Assembly (NCBI RefSeq): GCF_030689645.1
Contig: NZ_JAUYFU010000006.1
Span: 1 to 64,000, forward strand
Direction: 5' to 3'
Origin: Humidesulfovibrio sp.
GTDB taxonomy: Bacteria > Desulfobacterota > Desulfovibrionia > Desulfovibrionales > Desulfovibrionaceae
Length of the DNA: 64,000 bases
Position numbers and translations under genes: made by a program. Shown piece by piece: positions 28,042 to 38,835 of this stretch. The notes below the pieces were generated by a model. That model had not been told where the DNA came from and ran no database searches. It saw only the letters and a program-made list of their open reading frames with translations. Positions within the stretch are counted from its first letter, which is position 1, and every line of letters begins with the position of its first letter.

Positions 28042-30135
28042 ATGAAATCGCAGCAGCAGATCCCCCCGGCAGCGGGCATGTGGGCCATCGGGGCCGTGGG
28101 CGCGGTCCTGGTTCTTGGAGCCTTTTTCACTGCCAATCTGTATGCCACTCTTGGCTTGGCCGCCATTTCCCTTGCTTTGGCCGGATATCTGGCCTCCACC
28201 CAAGGGGCAGGGGGGGATCAGCTCAAGGCGGGCCTGACAAAGCTCATGTCCCGCAAACGCGAATTTCTGTTCGATGAGGTGAAGTCCTGGCGAGAGTTTG
28301 GCGAGCTTGGTGCCCTGGCGTCCGAAGCCTTTGAGTACAACATGCGCCGCCGCGAGTTCTACCGGGGCGCTGTGCATGCTGTGGGCGCGCCGTTTCTTTT
28401 GTGTGACGTGGCCGGCGTCATCACCCACGTGAGCGAATCCATGCTGGCCCTGCTCAAAAAGACCGAGGCCGAGGTCCAGGGCAAGACCGTGTCCGAGGCC
28501 TTCTACAGCAAGAAAGGCGCCTCCGTCACCGAGAAGGTCATTGCTGAAAAGAAAGATGTTTCCCAGGAACTTGAGCTTGTGCTCTGGGACGGCCGCAAGG
28601 CGGATGTCCTGGCTGTGGTGAACTGCATCCGCGGCATCGGCGGCGAGGTGCTGGGCGCGGTGGTCTGCCTGGCCGACCTTGCCGAGGTGAAGGCGCAGCA
28701 GCGCGCCTTGCAGAAGCAGCAGGAGCAGGCCATGAAGGTCGGCAACTCCATCAACGACCTCGCCCAGCGCGTAGCCAGCGCCTCTGAGGAGCTTTCCGCC
28801 AGCGCGGACGAGCAGGCAAAAGGAGCGAACCGCCAGAAGGCCCAGACCGAGTCCGTGTCCACCGCCATGGAGCAGATGACCGCAACGGTGCTTGAGGTGG
28901 CCCAGAACGCCACCCAGTCTTCCGATGCCGCCGCCACGGCCAGCAAGGCCGCCAATGACGGCGTGAGCCTGGTGCGCGAGAGCGTCCGGGGCATCAACAT
29001 GGTGGCCGACTCCTCGCGCAAGCTGGCGCAGGTGCTGGGGCAACTGGACTCCCAGGCTGCGGAGATTGATCGCATCATCAACGTCATCAACGACATCGCT
29101 GACCAGACCAACCTGCTGGCGCTCAATGCGGCCATCGAAGCGGCGCGCGCGGGCGATGCGGGCCGGGGCTTCGCCGTTGTGGCCGACGAGGTGAGGAAGC
29201 TCGCCGAGAAGACCATGACCGCCACCAAGGAAGTGGAGAACTCCATTCGCGAGATCCAGGAGCGCAGCCAGAACGCCGTGACCACCATGCGCGAAACCGA
29301 GAAGCAGGTGGAGACCAGCACGGATCTTTCAAACCGCACGGGCCTTGCGCTGGAAGAGATCATGAAGCGCATTGAGGACGTGACCAACCGCGTGGCGCAG
29401 ATCGCCACCGCCGCAGAAGAGCAATCTTCCGCAGCAGAGGAAATCAACAGGAATATCGAGGATATTGCTGGCATTGCCAAGGAGGCTGAGGAAGGCGCGG
29501 ACCAGTCGGCCTCGGCCACGCGGGAATTGGCCGAGTTGGCTCAGAACCTGCTCCAGCTCTCCATGACCTTCAGCGCCACCAAGTCCGACGAGAGCAAGCT
29601 GCGCGTGTCCCACGGCCAGATGAAGGGCATTCTGCCAAAAATAATGCACGATTTTGTGGGCGTGAAGTATGGTCCGGCTGTGCTTGCCAAGGTGAACGAG
29701 GCCTTGGGCAACCCCATGTTCCTGCCTACCAGCAGCTATCCGGACCAGGTGCTGCAGCAGATGGCCGAGGTTGTGGCCCAGGCCGCCAGACAGGAGCCGC
29801 GCGCCGTGTTTGTGGAGCTTGGCAGACACACCATCCACCAGTTCCACAAGATGTACCGCTCGTACTTCAAGGCCCCGAACCTGAAGGACTTCCTGCTGAC
29901 CATGAACCAGACCCACGCGGACCTGACCAAGGCCCTGCCGGGCATCGTGCCGCCGCGCTTCAGTTATGAGGACCGCGGCAACAAGCTCACCATGATTTAC
30001 AAGTCGCGCCGAGGCTACCAGCACTACTTCGAGGGCATCCTGCGCGGCGCGGCCGAGTTCTACAAGACGCCGGTGGACATCACCGTGCAGATTCAGGACG
30101 CCGAAACCGCCCGGGCCGACATCACCTTCCGCTAG
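28042..30135 (+). CDS. Methyl-accepting chemotaxis protein with PAS-like domain and C-terminal H-NOX (HNOB) domain
   Basis: Two TMs; MCP hairpin [41 protein letters not shown]-term [18 protein letters not shown]...[18 protein letters not shown]...[24 protein letters not shown]...[17 protein letters not shown] (proximal His, PPR, YxSxR of H-NOX). Confidence 0.94.
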   Translation: MKSQQQIPPAAGMWAIGAVGAVLVLGAFFTANLYATLGLAAISLALAGYLASTQGAGGDQLKAGLTKLMSRKREFLFDEVKSWREFGELGALASEAFEYNMRRREFYRGAVHAVGAPFLLCDVAGVITHVSESMLALLKKTEAEVQGKTVSEAFYSKKGASVTEKVIAEKKDVSQELELVLWDGRKADVLAVVNCIRGIGGEVLGAVVCLADLAEVKAQQRALQKQQEQAMKVGNSINDLAQRVASASEELSASADEQAKGANRQKAQTESVSTAMEQMTATVLEVAQNATQSSDAAATASKAANDGVSLVRESVRGINMVADSSRKLAQVLGQLDSQAAEIDRIINVINDIADQTNLLALNAAIEAARAGDAGRGFAVVADEVRKLAEKTMTATKEVENSIREIQERSQNAVTTMRETEKQVETSTDLSNRTGLALEEIMKRIEDVTNRVAQIATAAEEQSSAAEEINRNIEDIAGIAKEAEEGADQSASATRELAELAQNLLQLSMTFSATKSDESKLRVSHGQMKGILPKIMHDFVGVKYGPAVLAKVNEALGNPMFLPTSSYPDQVLQQMAEVVAQAARQEPRAVFVELGRHTIHQFHKMYRSYFKAPNLKDFLLTMNQTHADLTKALPGIVPPRFSYEDRGNKLTMIYKSRRGYQHYFEGILRGAAEFYKTPVDITVQIQDAETARADITFR

Positions 30136-30155
30136 GCGCAAACCAGCAACAGAAA

Positions 30156-30194
30156 AGCCCCCGGCAGTCCGCTCTGGACAGCCGGGGGCTTCTT
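30156..30194 (+). terminator. Intrinsic terminator
   Basis: AGCCCCCGGCagtccgctctggacaGCCGGGGGCTtctt. Confidence 0.8.
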
Positions 30195-30211
30195 CGTTCA
30201 GCGCGGGGGCG

Positions 30212-30844
30212 CTAGTCGGCGGCTTCGGCGCGCAGGGTGCGCTTGCGCTTCAGCTTGTACCATACGTACCAGGCTACGGCCACCACAAGCATGCCGATGA
30301 TGAGCGCGTCGAACTGGTGGCGATAGGTCTGCACCATCTCCCAGTTTTCGCGAAGCTTGAAGCCGCACAAAAGCAGGAAGGTGTTCCACATGGTAGCGCC
30401 CGCCGTGGTGGCGATGGCGAAGGGCCAGAAGCGCATTTTGCCGATGCCCGCCGGGATGGACACAAGGTGCCGCACCACGGGGATGAACCGGCTGGCGAAA
30501 AGCGTGAGCGAGCTGCCCTTGCGCTGGAAGAACCGCTCGGTCATCTCCAGGTCGTGCACGTCCAGCAGCAGGTACTTGCCTACCTTGAGCACAAAGGGTC
30601 TGCCGCCGTAATAACCCATGAGGTAGGAAATATAAGAGCCCAGGAAGGAGCCGATGCTGGTGGCGAGGATGGCCTCAAAAAGCCCCCATTTGCCATCGGC
30701 CACCAGGAAGCCCACAAAAGGCATGACCGCCTCGCTGGGCACTGGCGCGATCATGCTTTCGAGGGCCATGAGAAAAGCGGCGCCGGCAAGGCCTGTAGTC
30801 TCGAGAATCTGAATGGCATAGCGACTGATGGTTTCAGTGAGCAC
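30212..30844 (-). CDS. DedA family membrane protein
   Basis: ETTGLAGAAFLMALESMIAPVPSEAVMPFVGFL... GSFLGSYISYLMGYYGGRPFV...FIPVVRHLVSIPAGIGKM. Confidence 0.94.
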   Translation of the reverse strand: MLTETISRYAIQILETTGLAGAAFLMALESMIAPVPSEAVMPFVGFLVADGKWGLFEAILATSIGSFLGSYISYLMGYYGGRPFVLKVGKYLLLDVHDLEMTERFFQRKGSSLTLFASRFIPVVRHLVSIPAGIGKMRFWPFAIATTAGATMWNTFLLLCGFKLRENWEMVQTYRHQFDALIIGMLVVAVAWYVWYKLKRKRTLRAEAAD

Positions 30845-30911
30845 TCAATAAACCTCCGCAGGAGTGTGTGCGTGATGCACTATCCTGCCGGGTTGTTTTG
30901 GGCAAGGGGGG

Positions 30912-33152
30912 CTACTCTGGGGCAAAACCCAGGGCCAGCCCTGCCTCCAGCGCCGAGGCATTGGCCCTGAGCCTGGTCCAGTAAAGGTTCTGGGCCTTGC
31001 GCAAATCAGGCTCCAACCCAACGCTTGCAGCGCGCTCCAGCAATCGCCGCACGAGCTGGCAGTCTGGCTTGGGCCTGCCCAGCAGGTCAACCAGGGCATG
31101 GCCCACGCGGCGGGCCAGAAGGTGGCGCTCCGGATGCTCGCGCCCGCGCTCCAGCAGAAAACCGAGGAAGTCGCGGGAGGCCGTCACCTCGCCCATGATC
31201 CACTGCCAGGTGAGGGGCGACCAGAGCCTGTCCCAGCACTCGTCGCCGGTCTGGGTGTGCTGCGCCTCGCGGAAGGGCAGGAACAGGTGCGCGCCCAGGC
31301 GCGACTCCTCCACCTGCCGTTGCCAGGTCTCCGCCTCCACGCGGCGCACCCAGGCCAGGGCCAGCGCTTGGCGCTTGCCCCAGGGAATGTAGGCAGCCGG
31401 AACGCATTTTGTTCCGGTGTCGCCCACGCGGATGCACCCGGCAAAGGGATCGCCGCCATTGGGCAGCTCCCAGGTCCAGTCGTGCTCGTCCGTGCCGCTT
31501 TCCCGCGTCCAGGTTATGCAGGCCGTGCCGGTGCTGTGGCCTTGGTCGTCTTCCCCGCTTACGCGGACTTGGACGGACAGGCCGGGCCAGGGGACTTCCG
31601 CGCTGCCGCCGGGCAGAGGCAATCTCCCTTCGGCCCAGAGACGGATGAGGGCCTGGGCCAGTATGGTTTCAGTGGTCTCGCGCCGGTGCCGGACCTCATG
31701 GTTCCAGAGATCAAGGCCGTCGCCCAGGGCCGGGTCGTTGCTGCTGGCCTGCCCGATGTACGAGAGGAGCAGCGGCTCCAGGTCGTCCAATCCGGTGCGC
31801 CTGCCCAGCTGCATGGCCCGCAGGGCGAAGGTCAGGGCGTTCAGGGGCTCGATGCGCCCAAGGTCGTCGAAGAACCAGGCGCAGCTTGCAAAGGACGAGA
31901 GCGCCCACTTCTGCATGGTGAGCAGCTTCCAGGCCGTGTGCTGCTGGTCCGGGCTGAGGTCCGGGCGCAGCTGCGCGGTGGAGAACTCCTTGTCCGTGTC
32001 CAGGCCAGAGAGCACCCGGCCATAGGCGATGAGGGCTTCCTCCGGGGAGCGGAAGAGTTGCGCGCCAAGGTGCATGAAATGATTGTCGATCCTTGTCTTT
32101 ACGGCGTTCAGGCCGTCGCGCAGCGGTCCGCGCCAGCGTTGGTTCCAGCCGGGCTTGTGTTCGGTTGCGCAGCCGCAGTCGGAGCGCCAGCGCTCCACGC
32201 CATGGGCGCAGCTCCAGGAGCTGTTTTCGTGGATGCGCGCGCGTCTTTTGGGCGGGTTCTCGGCCAGATAGGCAGCGTAGTTGGTCAGTTCAACTCCTTC
32301 CACGCCCGCGCGGGCCTGGGACAGGGCGAAGGCCAGGGCCATTTCTCCGAACCGGAAGTGGTGGCCGTAGGTTTCTCCGTCTGTAGCCAGGGCGAGCAGC
32401 CCCTGTCCTGCCATGCCGGAAAGCCTGCCCCAGAAGGCGTCGCCGTGGCGCAGCAGCCCCTCAAAGGCCACGGCCTGCGACAGTGGGCCGTCGTAGAAGT
32501 ACACCGCGATGCTGCGTCCTTCCGGCAGTTCGACGAGGTATGGCTCGCGGATGTTCAGATTGCCTTCATGGGCCTGGGTCCAGTTCAGTTGGCCCACGTC
32601 GGCCACTTCCCGCGCCTGGCGCGGGGCCAGGATGGTGAAGCGCACGCCGGCCTGGGCCAGCAGGTCCAGGGTGCGCATGTCCACCGCAGCTTCGGAGAGC
32701 CACAGCCCTTCTGCCGGGCGCTTGAACCTGGATTCGAAGTCGGCCAGGGCCCAGGCGATTTCGGCGCGTTTCTCCAGGTCTGTGGCCAGGGGCATGATGA
32801 TGTGGTGGTAAATCTGGGCGATGGCGTTGCCGTGGCCCAGGCGCGCAAGGCTGGCGCGGTCGCCTTCGAGCACGCGGGCGTATACGTCCGGGGCCTTGCG
32901 CTCCATCCAGGTGAGCAGGGTGGGCCCGAAGTTGAAGCTCATGTACTCGAAGCAGTTCATGATCTCGATGATGCGGCCCTGGCCGTCCAGCCTCCGGGCC
33001 CAGGCCAGGGGGGCGTAGCTCTCCTCGCAGATGCGTTCGTTCCAGTGGGTGGCTGGGGCGGCGCTGCCTTCAGGCAAAATGGTGTCCATCCAGGGGTCCT
33101 CCCTGGGCGGCTGATAAAAATGACCGTGGATGCAGAGCTGTTTCCCGTTCAT
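30912..33152 (-). CDS. Glycoside hydrolase family 57 / DUF3536 protein
   Basis: MNGKQLCIHGHFYQPPREDPWMD...WNERICEESYAPLAWARRLD...ATDGETYGHHFRFGEMAL. Confidence 0.92.
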   Translation of the reverse strand: MNGKQLCIHGHFYQPPREDPWMDTILPEGSAAPATHWNERICEESYAPLAWARRLDGQGRIIEIMNCFEYMSFNFGPTLLTWMERKAPDVYARVLEGDRASLARLGHGNAIAQIYHHIIMPLATDLEKRAEIAWALADFESRFKRPAEGLWLSEAAVDMRTLDLLAQAGVRFTILAPRQAREVADVGQLNWTQAHEGNLNIREPYLVELPEGRSIAVYFYDGPLSQAVAFEGLLRHGDAFWGRLSGMAGQGLLALATDGETYGHHFRFGEMALAFALSQARAGVEGVELTNYAAYLAENPPKRRARIHENSSWSCAHGVERWRSDCGCATEHKPGWNQRWRGPLRDGLNAVKTRIDNHFMHLGAQLFRSPEEALIAYGRVLSGLDTDKEFSTAQLRPDLSPDQQHTAWKLLTMQKWALSSFASCAWFFDDLGRIEPLNALTFALRAMQLGRRTGLDDLEPLLLSYIGQASSNDPALGDGLDLWNHEVRHRRETTETILAQALIRLWAEGRLPLPGGSAEVPWPGLSVQVRVSGEDDQGHSTGTACITWTRESGTDEHDWTWELPNGGDPFAGCIRVGDTGTKCVPAAYIPWGKRQALALAWVRRVEAETWQRQVEESRLGAHLFLPFREAQHTQTGDECWDRLWSPLTWQWIMGEVTASRDFLGFLLERGREHPERHLLARRVGHALVDLLGRPKPDCQLVRRLLERAASVGLEPDLRKAQNLYWTRLRANASALEAGLALGFAPE

Positions 33153-33348
33153 TTGGATACCCCTGGCTGATGGTTCTGAACCTCTTCTCTACCCCTCCAG
33201 GTCGCGTGGGGCAAGGGGCGGCGAAGGTGACCCCCGGAAGCGCCAGAATGCGGAAATGGCATGAAATGTATCGACAAAAACACTATGGCTGGCTATATTG
33301 CTTGTATCATTGGATCTGTGCCCTATGACCTGCAAGGGAGGCCACCTC

Positions 33349-34038
33349 ATGAAGACGCCCAAGACACTCTGTCCGCATCGCTCCAGCCCTTTTGGGCCTG
33401 TCGTCCTCGCCTCGATTCTGTCGCTCTTTCTTTCGTTGTTTCTGGCTCTGCATGCGGCACCGGTCTTTGCCGCAGAGGTGGAGTCCGTGGGGCATGTGAC
33501 CCGCGTGCAGGGCGTGTCCTTCGCGGTGCAGGGCAGCGTCCTGCGGCCCATGGGGATCAACGCGCTCATCAGCCGCAAGGACGTGCTCAAGACCGGGCCG
33601 GGCGCGCGGCTGGAGATCACCCTGCTCGACGAGACCAGGCTCACCCTTGGGGCGGACACGATCTTCAGCGTGGAGCGTTACGATCTGGGACGCCAGCAGG
33701 GCGGGGTGCTGCTCAAGCTCACCAAGGGCGTGTTCCGCGTGGCCACGGGCAGCCTTGAGTCCCTGCGCGGCGCACCTTTCGAGGTGTCGACCCCGTTGGC
33801 CGTGGTGGGCATACGCGGAACGGATTTCTGGGGCGGATACCTGTCTGCGGAGGAACTCTCGGTGCTGCTCATTTCGGGAAAGGGAGTTTACATCGTCAAC
33901 GATGGAGGCCGCACCGAGATCGTGCGGCCCATGGAGGGCGTGAATATTCGCTCGGCCTCCAGCCCGCCCCCGGCTCCCTCCCTGTGGAGCCCGGACAGAC
34001 GCGCGGCAGCGTTCAAGACAGTGGCCTTCGACGAGTAG
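33349..34038 (+). CDS. FecR domain protein with signal peptide
   Basis: Signal peptide FLSLFLALHAAPVFA then VESVGHVTRVQGVSFAVQGSVLRPMGINALISRKDVLKTGPGARLEITLLDETRLTLGADT; RBS ggagg before ATG 33349. Confidence 0.9.
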   Translation: MKTPKTLCPHRSSPFGPVVLASILSLFLSLFLALHAAPVFAAEVESVGHVTRVQGVSFAVQGSVLRPMGINALISRKDVLKTGPGARLEITLLDETRLTLGADTIFSVERYDLGRQQGGVLLKLTKGVFRVATGSLESLRGAPFEVSTPLAVVGIRGTDFWGGYLSAEELSVLLISGKGVYIVNDGGRTEIVRPMEGVNIRSASSPPPAPSLWSPDRRAAAFKTVAFDE

Positions 34039-34065
34039 CTGCTACGCCAGGGCAGGGCGGCGCTT

Positions 34066-34947
34066 TCACTGGCGCAACATCTCCACCAGGTCGCGCACGT
34101 GCACGGGCAGGTCGTCGAAGCGGCGCATGCAGAGGATGAGATCGCGCGTCACCCAGGGGTCGGTGATGCGCACCGTGCGGATGTTCATGGTCAGTTTGCA
34201 GCGCTGGGCGGCGGTGTCGGGCATGATGGCCACGCCCACGTTCCTCTCCACCATGCGGCCCACGGCCAGGAAGCCGCGCAGGCGCACGCGGTGGTTCATT
34301 TCACGGCCCAGCCTTGCGGCATGGGATTCCAGGTACCTTTGCAGGGGGCTGTCTTCGTTCAGGCCCACGAAGTCGTGCTTCAGCACTTCGCTGAAGGACA
34401 CGCTGCTGCGTTCCGCAAGTTCGTGCCGCATGGGCGTGGCAAGCACGTAGGTGAGCTTGCGGAAGGGGAAGGTCTCCAGCGCACCCACGTCCACCGAGCG
34501 CGCCATGACGCCGACGTCGGCCTTGCCGTCCACAACGTCCTGGGCGATGTCCGTTGAGGGCCGCTCGTTCAGCTCGATGCTCACGTTGGGGTGCTCGGCC
34601 AGATAGGTGGTCAGCAGGTCGGGCAGGAACTCCGTGAGCGAGGCCGTGTTGCACAAAAGCCGGATATGGCCCTTGAGCCCCGAGGCGTACTCGCCCAGGT
34701 CGCCCAGCATGCGCACCCACTGATCCAGCACGATGCGGCCATGATGTTGCAACGCCCGGCCAGCCTCGGTGGGCGTCACGCCCCTGCGCCCGCGCGTCAG
34801 GAGCTGCACCCCAAGCATGTCTTCCATGTTGCGGATTCGTGCGCTGGCCGAGGCCAGGGCCAGGTGTGAACGCTCGGCGCCCTTGGTGATGCTGCCGCTG
34901 TCCACGATATGCAGAAACAGACGCAAGTCAGTCAAATCGAATGACAT
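34066..34947 (-). CDS. LysR family transcriptional regulator
   Basis: MSFDLTDLRLFLHIVDSGSITKGAERSHLALASASARIRNMEDMLGVQLLTRGRRGVTPTEAG. Confidence 0.94.
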   Translation of the reverse strand: MSFDLTDLRLFLHIVDSGSITKGAERSHLALASASARIRNMEDMLGVQLLTRGRRGVTPTEAGRALQHHGRIVLDQWVRMLGDLGEYASGLKGHIRLLCNTASLTEFLPDLLTTYLAEHPNVSIELNERPSTDIAQDVVDGKADVGVMARSVDVGALETFPFRKLTYVLATPMRHELAERSSVSFSEVLKHDFVGLNEDSPLQRYLESHAARLGREMNHRVRLRGFLAVGRMVERNVGVAIMPDTAAQRCKLTMNIRTVRITDPWVTRDLILCMRRFDDLPVHVRDLVEMLRQ

Positions 34948-35143
34948 ACTTACCAACCCCCCAGGCGTGCTGTGCGACAGATTGGCGCGTCAGCCTTCGC
35001 CAATTCCGAAGGGATACTTAAAATCTTCCACATTTACAACTCTGGCCGGGAGCCTCAGGGTGCAGCCATAGACGCTCGGTAACGCCTTCCGATCGAGCGA
35101 TGAGATCAGACGAAGGCTCATGGCGGATTATAAGGAGCACAAT

Positions 35144-35440
35144 ATGAACATGGACAGCGCAAGCCTCGCCTTTGCCAGGGTCTGCTTCTTTGTGATGCTT
35201 TTCGTCAGCACGGCGTGCAGCCGTTTTGACGCCACCCGTTTGAGCGAAGACAACGTCTTGCCCTCGCCGACCGCGGCGACGCAGCCTGCGGCCCCTGCCG
35301 CCGCGCATGTTGTCACCCTGAACATCGACGCCGCGCAGATGCACGAACTGGAAGCGCGCCTGGCCCTGCTCGCGCCGGAGTCTGGCGCAGACCGCCTGAA
35401 TGCCGCGCCGGAAAACCCTGGCCGGGCCTACTGGGATTAA
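35144..35440 (+). CDS. Putative small lipoprotein
   Basis: MNMDSASLAFARVCFFVMLFVSTACSRFDATRLSEDN...; lipobox-like STAC. Confidence 0.65.
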   Translation: MNMDSASLAFARVCFFVMLFVSTACSRFDATRLSEDNVLPSPTAATQPAAPAAAHVVTLNIDAAQMHELEARLALLAPESGADRLNAAPENPGRAYWD

Positions 35441-35715
35441 TCAGCCCCCTCGCAGGCCGGTGCGGGCCGGGTGGCAACCCCTGCCGCGCCCTTCCCGCAC
35501 CGGCCATATTCATTTTCTGACTTGTCGAGCGTCGCTCGAACCTGCGTCACCCCGTCGACTTCGCCCACCGGACGAAACGAATTGCAGGACAGTTCGGGAG
35601 TCCAAAGCTCCCGCACTCTCAAATTTGGAACCTAGGAGTCCTGGGGGCGAATCGATATGCGAAGCTCCCGTGGGCAAGGGGAATTCGCCGCGTCAGCATG
35701 CTGCTGACCTCACAA

Positions 35716-35762
35716 CGCCGAAGGGCCGGATCTGAGCAAAACTCGGATCCGGCCCTTTGGCG
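35716..35762. terminator. Long stem-loop terminator, probably bidirectional
   Basis: CGCC-g-AAGGGCCGGATC-t-GAG-caaaa-CTC-g-GATCCGGCCCTT-t-GGCG; lies between a +strand non-coding region and a convergent minus-strand gene. Confidence 0.8.
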
Positions 35763-35781
35763 TATGGGGGGGCAAAAGACC

Positions 35782-36747
35782 TCAGGTCCTTGGGCCGCCG
35801 GAGGCGCTCTTCAGGATTTCTTCCACCAAGAGCGGCAGTCCGCGCGTGGGCTCGGACCGGAGGGAAAGCGCGACCTTGGGGCATTTGCTCACGCAGGCGC
35901 CGCAGCCCATGCAGCGCGCGCTCTTGATCTGAAGCTTGCGGTCGCGGGCCTTGAGCGCCCCGAACTGGCAGAACTTGACGCAGTTGCCGCAGCCCACGCA
36001 GGCTTCCTCGTCCACCTGAACGAGGTAGCCTGAAGAGGCAAGCATGCCTACGCCGTTCTTCTGGGCGGCCATGGCCGCGCAGCAGCAGGAGCAGCAGTTG
36101 CAGATGGCGTAGAACCGGCCCAGGGCCAGGTCCTTGAAAAAGGCGTGGTGCACGTGCCCACGGGCGTTCTCGGCTTTCAGGATGGCCACGGCCTCGTCGG
36201 GGGTCACGCGCCGGGCGCGCTTTTCGTTGTGCTCCAGCACCAGGCTGGCAAAGGGTTCGCCCATGACCATGCAGACGTCCATGGGCGAGCAGGGATTCTT
36301 GCGCGCCGCGCGGCAGGGGCAGTCGAACACAACGATGTGGTCCGGGTTCTTCAGCACGATGTCGCGCGCAAGCTGGTAGGGCACGACGGATTCCGGCGTG
36401 GTGACGCAGACCTCGCGGCCTATCTTGACGAGCTTGATGGCCTCGTCCGTGGGCATGACCTTGCCGTGGTAGGTGTCTGCGAAGCGGATGCCCGTGGCGT
36501 TGCGGCTGGCCTTCATGGCCTTGCGCCGGGCGTCCACGCGGGCGGGGAAGAGGCGGTCCAGCCAGCGGCTCCCCCTGGTCAGAAGTTTGACCAGGGGGTG
36601 CTCGCCGGAAAGGATCTTGATGTAGGTGTAAGGCCAGCGCAGGTACAGGTAGCCGTGCAGCTTCTTGCCAAGGCTGAAGCCAAGCCCGTCCGCCTCGTCA
36701 AAGAAGCGTCTTGCCGAGGGCTTCAGGAGCAAGCGCAGCGGATTCAT
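35782..36747 (-). CDS. 4Fe-4S dicluster ferredoxin-type protein
   Basis: CNCCSCCCAAMAAQKNGVGM... EEACVGCGNCVKFCQFGAL... SARCMGCGACVSKCPKVAL. Confidence 0.88.
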   Translation of the reverse strand: MNPLRLLLKPSARRFFDEADGLGFSLGKKLHGYLYLRWPYTYIKILSGEHPLVKLLTRGSRWLDRLFPARVDARRKAMKASRNATGIRFADTYHGKVMPTDEAIKLVKIGREVCVTTPESVVPYQLARDIVLKNPDHIVVFDCPCRAARKNPCSPMDVCMVMGEPFASLVLEHNEKRARRVTPDEAVAILKAENARGHVHHAFFKDLALGRFYAICNCCSCCCAAMAAQKNGVGMLASSGYLVQVDEEACVGCGNCVKFCQFGALKARDRKLQIKSARCMGCGACVSKCPKVALSLRSEPTRGLPLLVEEILKSASGGPRT

Positions 36748-36761
36748 GCCTGCGCCCTCGA

Positions 36762-38609
36762 TTATTTCTCGGTCTCGGTCTTGGCTCCGCCGCGCATGGT
36801 GTGGCGCTTGGTGGCGGAGAGCACGGTCTTGCGCAGGCGAATGGACAAGGGCGTGATCTCCACCAGTTCGTCCTCGCGGATGAAGTGGATGGCGCGCTCA
36901 AGGGTCATGGGCTTCACCGGGGTCAGGGTGCAGGCCTCGTCCTTGCCGGAAGCGCGCATGTTGCTGAGCTTCTTTTCCTTGGACGGATTCACGTTGATGT
37001 CCACCTCGCGGGTGTGCTCGCCAACGATCATGCCCTCGTAGAGGGGGTCGCCAGCGGTGATGAACATCTGGCCACGCGGCTCCAGGTTGAAGATGCCGTA
37101 AGTCACGCCAACGCCGGAGCGGTCGGCCACGATGGAGCCGGTGAAGCGGGTGGGGAAGTCGCCGCGGTATTCGCCGTAGCCTTCGAGGTACGAGTTCATG
37201 ATGCCCGTGCCTTTGGTGTCGGTGAGGAACTCGTCGCGGTAGCCGATGAGCCCGCGCGAGGGCACGCTGAACTCGATGCGCACGCGGCCCTTGCCGTTGT
37301 TCACCAGGTTCACCATGCGGCCCTTGCGGATGGACAGCTTCTCGGTGACGATGCCCATGAAGGTCTCGTCGCAGTCCACGTACACGCGCTCGATGGGCTC
37401 GGTGAGTTTGCCGTGCTCGTCGCGCTTGTAGATGACTTCCGGGCGGCCAACGGTGAGCTCGAAGCCCTCGCGGCGCATGGTCTCGATGATGATGGCCATC
37501 TGGAACTCGCCGCGGCCCTTGACCAGGAAACTTTCGCGATCGTCGGTCTCCTCAATGCGGATGGCGACGTTCTGAAGGGCTTCCTTCATCAGGCGTTCGC
37601 GGATCTTGTTGCTCTGCACGAACTTGCCTTCGCGGCCAGCCAGGGGCGAGGTGTTGATGCCGAAGCGCATGGAAACGGTGGGCTCGTCCACGGTGATGCG
37701 CGGAAGGGCCACAGGCGATTCCTTGGTGCAGATGGTGTCGCCGATCTGCACGTCGTCGATGCCGGCAAGCACGGCGATGTCGCCAGCCAGGACTTCGTCG
37801 ACCGCAGCCAGCTGCACGCCGTCGTACACCTGCAGCTTGCTCACCTTCAACGTCTTGGGCGCGCCGTCGGCGCCGATGCAGACCATGCTGTCGCTGGACT
37901 TCACCTTGCCGTTGACGACCTTGCCGATGGCCAGGCGTCCCACGTAGTCGGAGTAGCCCAGATCGCAGACGATCATCTGGAAGGGGGCTTCCGGGTCGTA
38001 GCTCGGAGCGGGGATGTGCTTGACGATGGCTTCAAAGACAGGACCAAGGCTGTCGCCGCGCTCCTCAAGGGTGTTCTGCGCGATGCCGTCGCGGCCAATG
38101 GCGTAGAGAACCGGGAATTCCAGCTGCTCCTCGTTGGCGCCCAGGTCGATGAACAGGTCGTAAACCTCGTTCAGCACTTCCTCGGGGCGGGCGTCGCCGC
38201 GGTCGATCTTGTTGACGATGACGATGACGGGCAGGCCGCCGTCCAGAGCCTTTTTCAGCACGAAACGGGTCTGGGGCAGGGGGCCTTCGCTGGCGTCCAC
38301 CAGCAGGATAGCGCCGCCGGCCATGGCCAGGGAGCGCTCCACTTCGCCGCCGAAGTCGGCGTGGCCCGGGGTGTCGATGATGTTGATCTTAACGCCTTTC
38401 CATTGGACGGAGCAGTTCTTGGCGGCGATGGTGATGCCGCGCTCGCGCTCCAGGTCCATGTTGTCCATGACGCGATCGCTGACCTGCTGGTTCTCTCGGA
38501 ACACGCCGCTCTGGCGAAAAAGGCCGTCCACAAGGGTGGTTTTACCGTGGTCGACGTGGGCGATGATGGCGATGTTGCGCAGCAGCTCATTGCGTGCGGT
38601 GTTCTTCAT
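36762..38609 (-). CDS. typA: Translational GTPase TypA/BipA
   Basis: [68 protein letters not shown]. Confidence 0.97.
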   Translation of the reverse strand: MKNTARNELLRNIAIIAHVDHGKTTLVDGLFRQSGVFRENQQVSDRVMDNMDLERERGITIAAKNCSVQWKGVKINIIDTPGHADFGGEVERSLAMAGGAILLVDASEGPLPQTRFVLKKALDGGLPVIVIVNKIDRGDARPEEVLNEVYDLFIDLGANEEQLEFPVLYAIGRDGIAQNTLEERGDSLGPVFEAIVKHIPAPSYDPEAPFQMIVCDLGYSDYVGRLAIGKVVNGKVKSSDSMVCIGADGAPKTLKVSKLQVYDGVQLAAVDEVLAGDIAVLAGIDDVQIGDTICTKESPVALPRITVDEPTVSMRFGINTSPLAGREGKFVQSNKIRERLMKEALQNVAIRIEETDDRESFLVKGRGEFQMAIIIETMRREGFELTVGRPEVIYKRDEHGKLTEPIERVYVDCDETFMGIVTEKLSIRKGRMVNLVNNGKGRVRIEFSVPSRGLIGYRDEFLTDTKGTGIMNSYLEGYGEYRGDFPTRFTGSIVADRSGVGVTYGIFNLEPRGQMFITAGDPLYEGMIVGEHTREVDINVNPSKEKKLSNMRASGKDEACTLTPVKPMTLERAIHFIREDELVEITPLSIRLRKTVLSATKRHTMRGGAKTETEK

Positions 38610-38763
38610 GCGGGAAAGTTCCTTTGGGGGGGTGCGTTACGAGGTGGCGAAAATATGCTGGACTAGAATAACCGGTGAATGTCCTTGAGGCAACGGCCCT
38701 GTGACAATTTCTTGGACAACGGCGAGGCGGGCCGGGTCGCCTGTGCAGCCATATGGGGAAAGG

Positions 38764-38795
38764 AAAAACCCCGTCCCGCAGGCGCGAGACGGGGT
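38764..38795 (-). terminator. Intrinsic terminator downstream of RRM gene
   Basis: Minus strand CCCCGTCtcgcgcctgcggGACGGGGTTTTT. Confidence 0.85.
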
Positions 38796-38835
38796 GACTT
38801 GGGCCGGGTTTGGTTTTGCCGGCTTTCCGCGGCGG

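Noticed and set aside
31098-33170. 690-aa + strand ORF antisense to GH57
   Set aside because: Shadow ORF with biased composition; GH57 motifs are on the minus strand.
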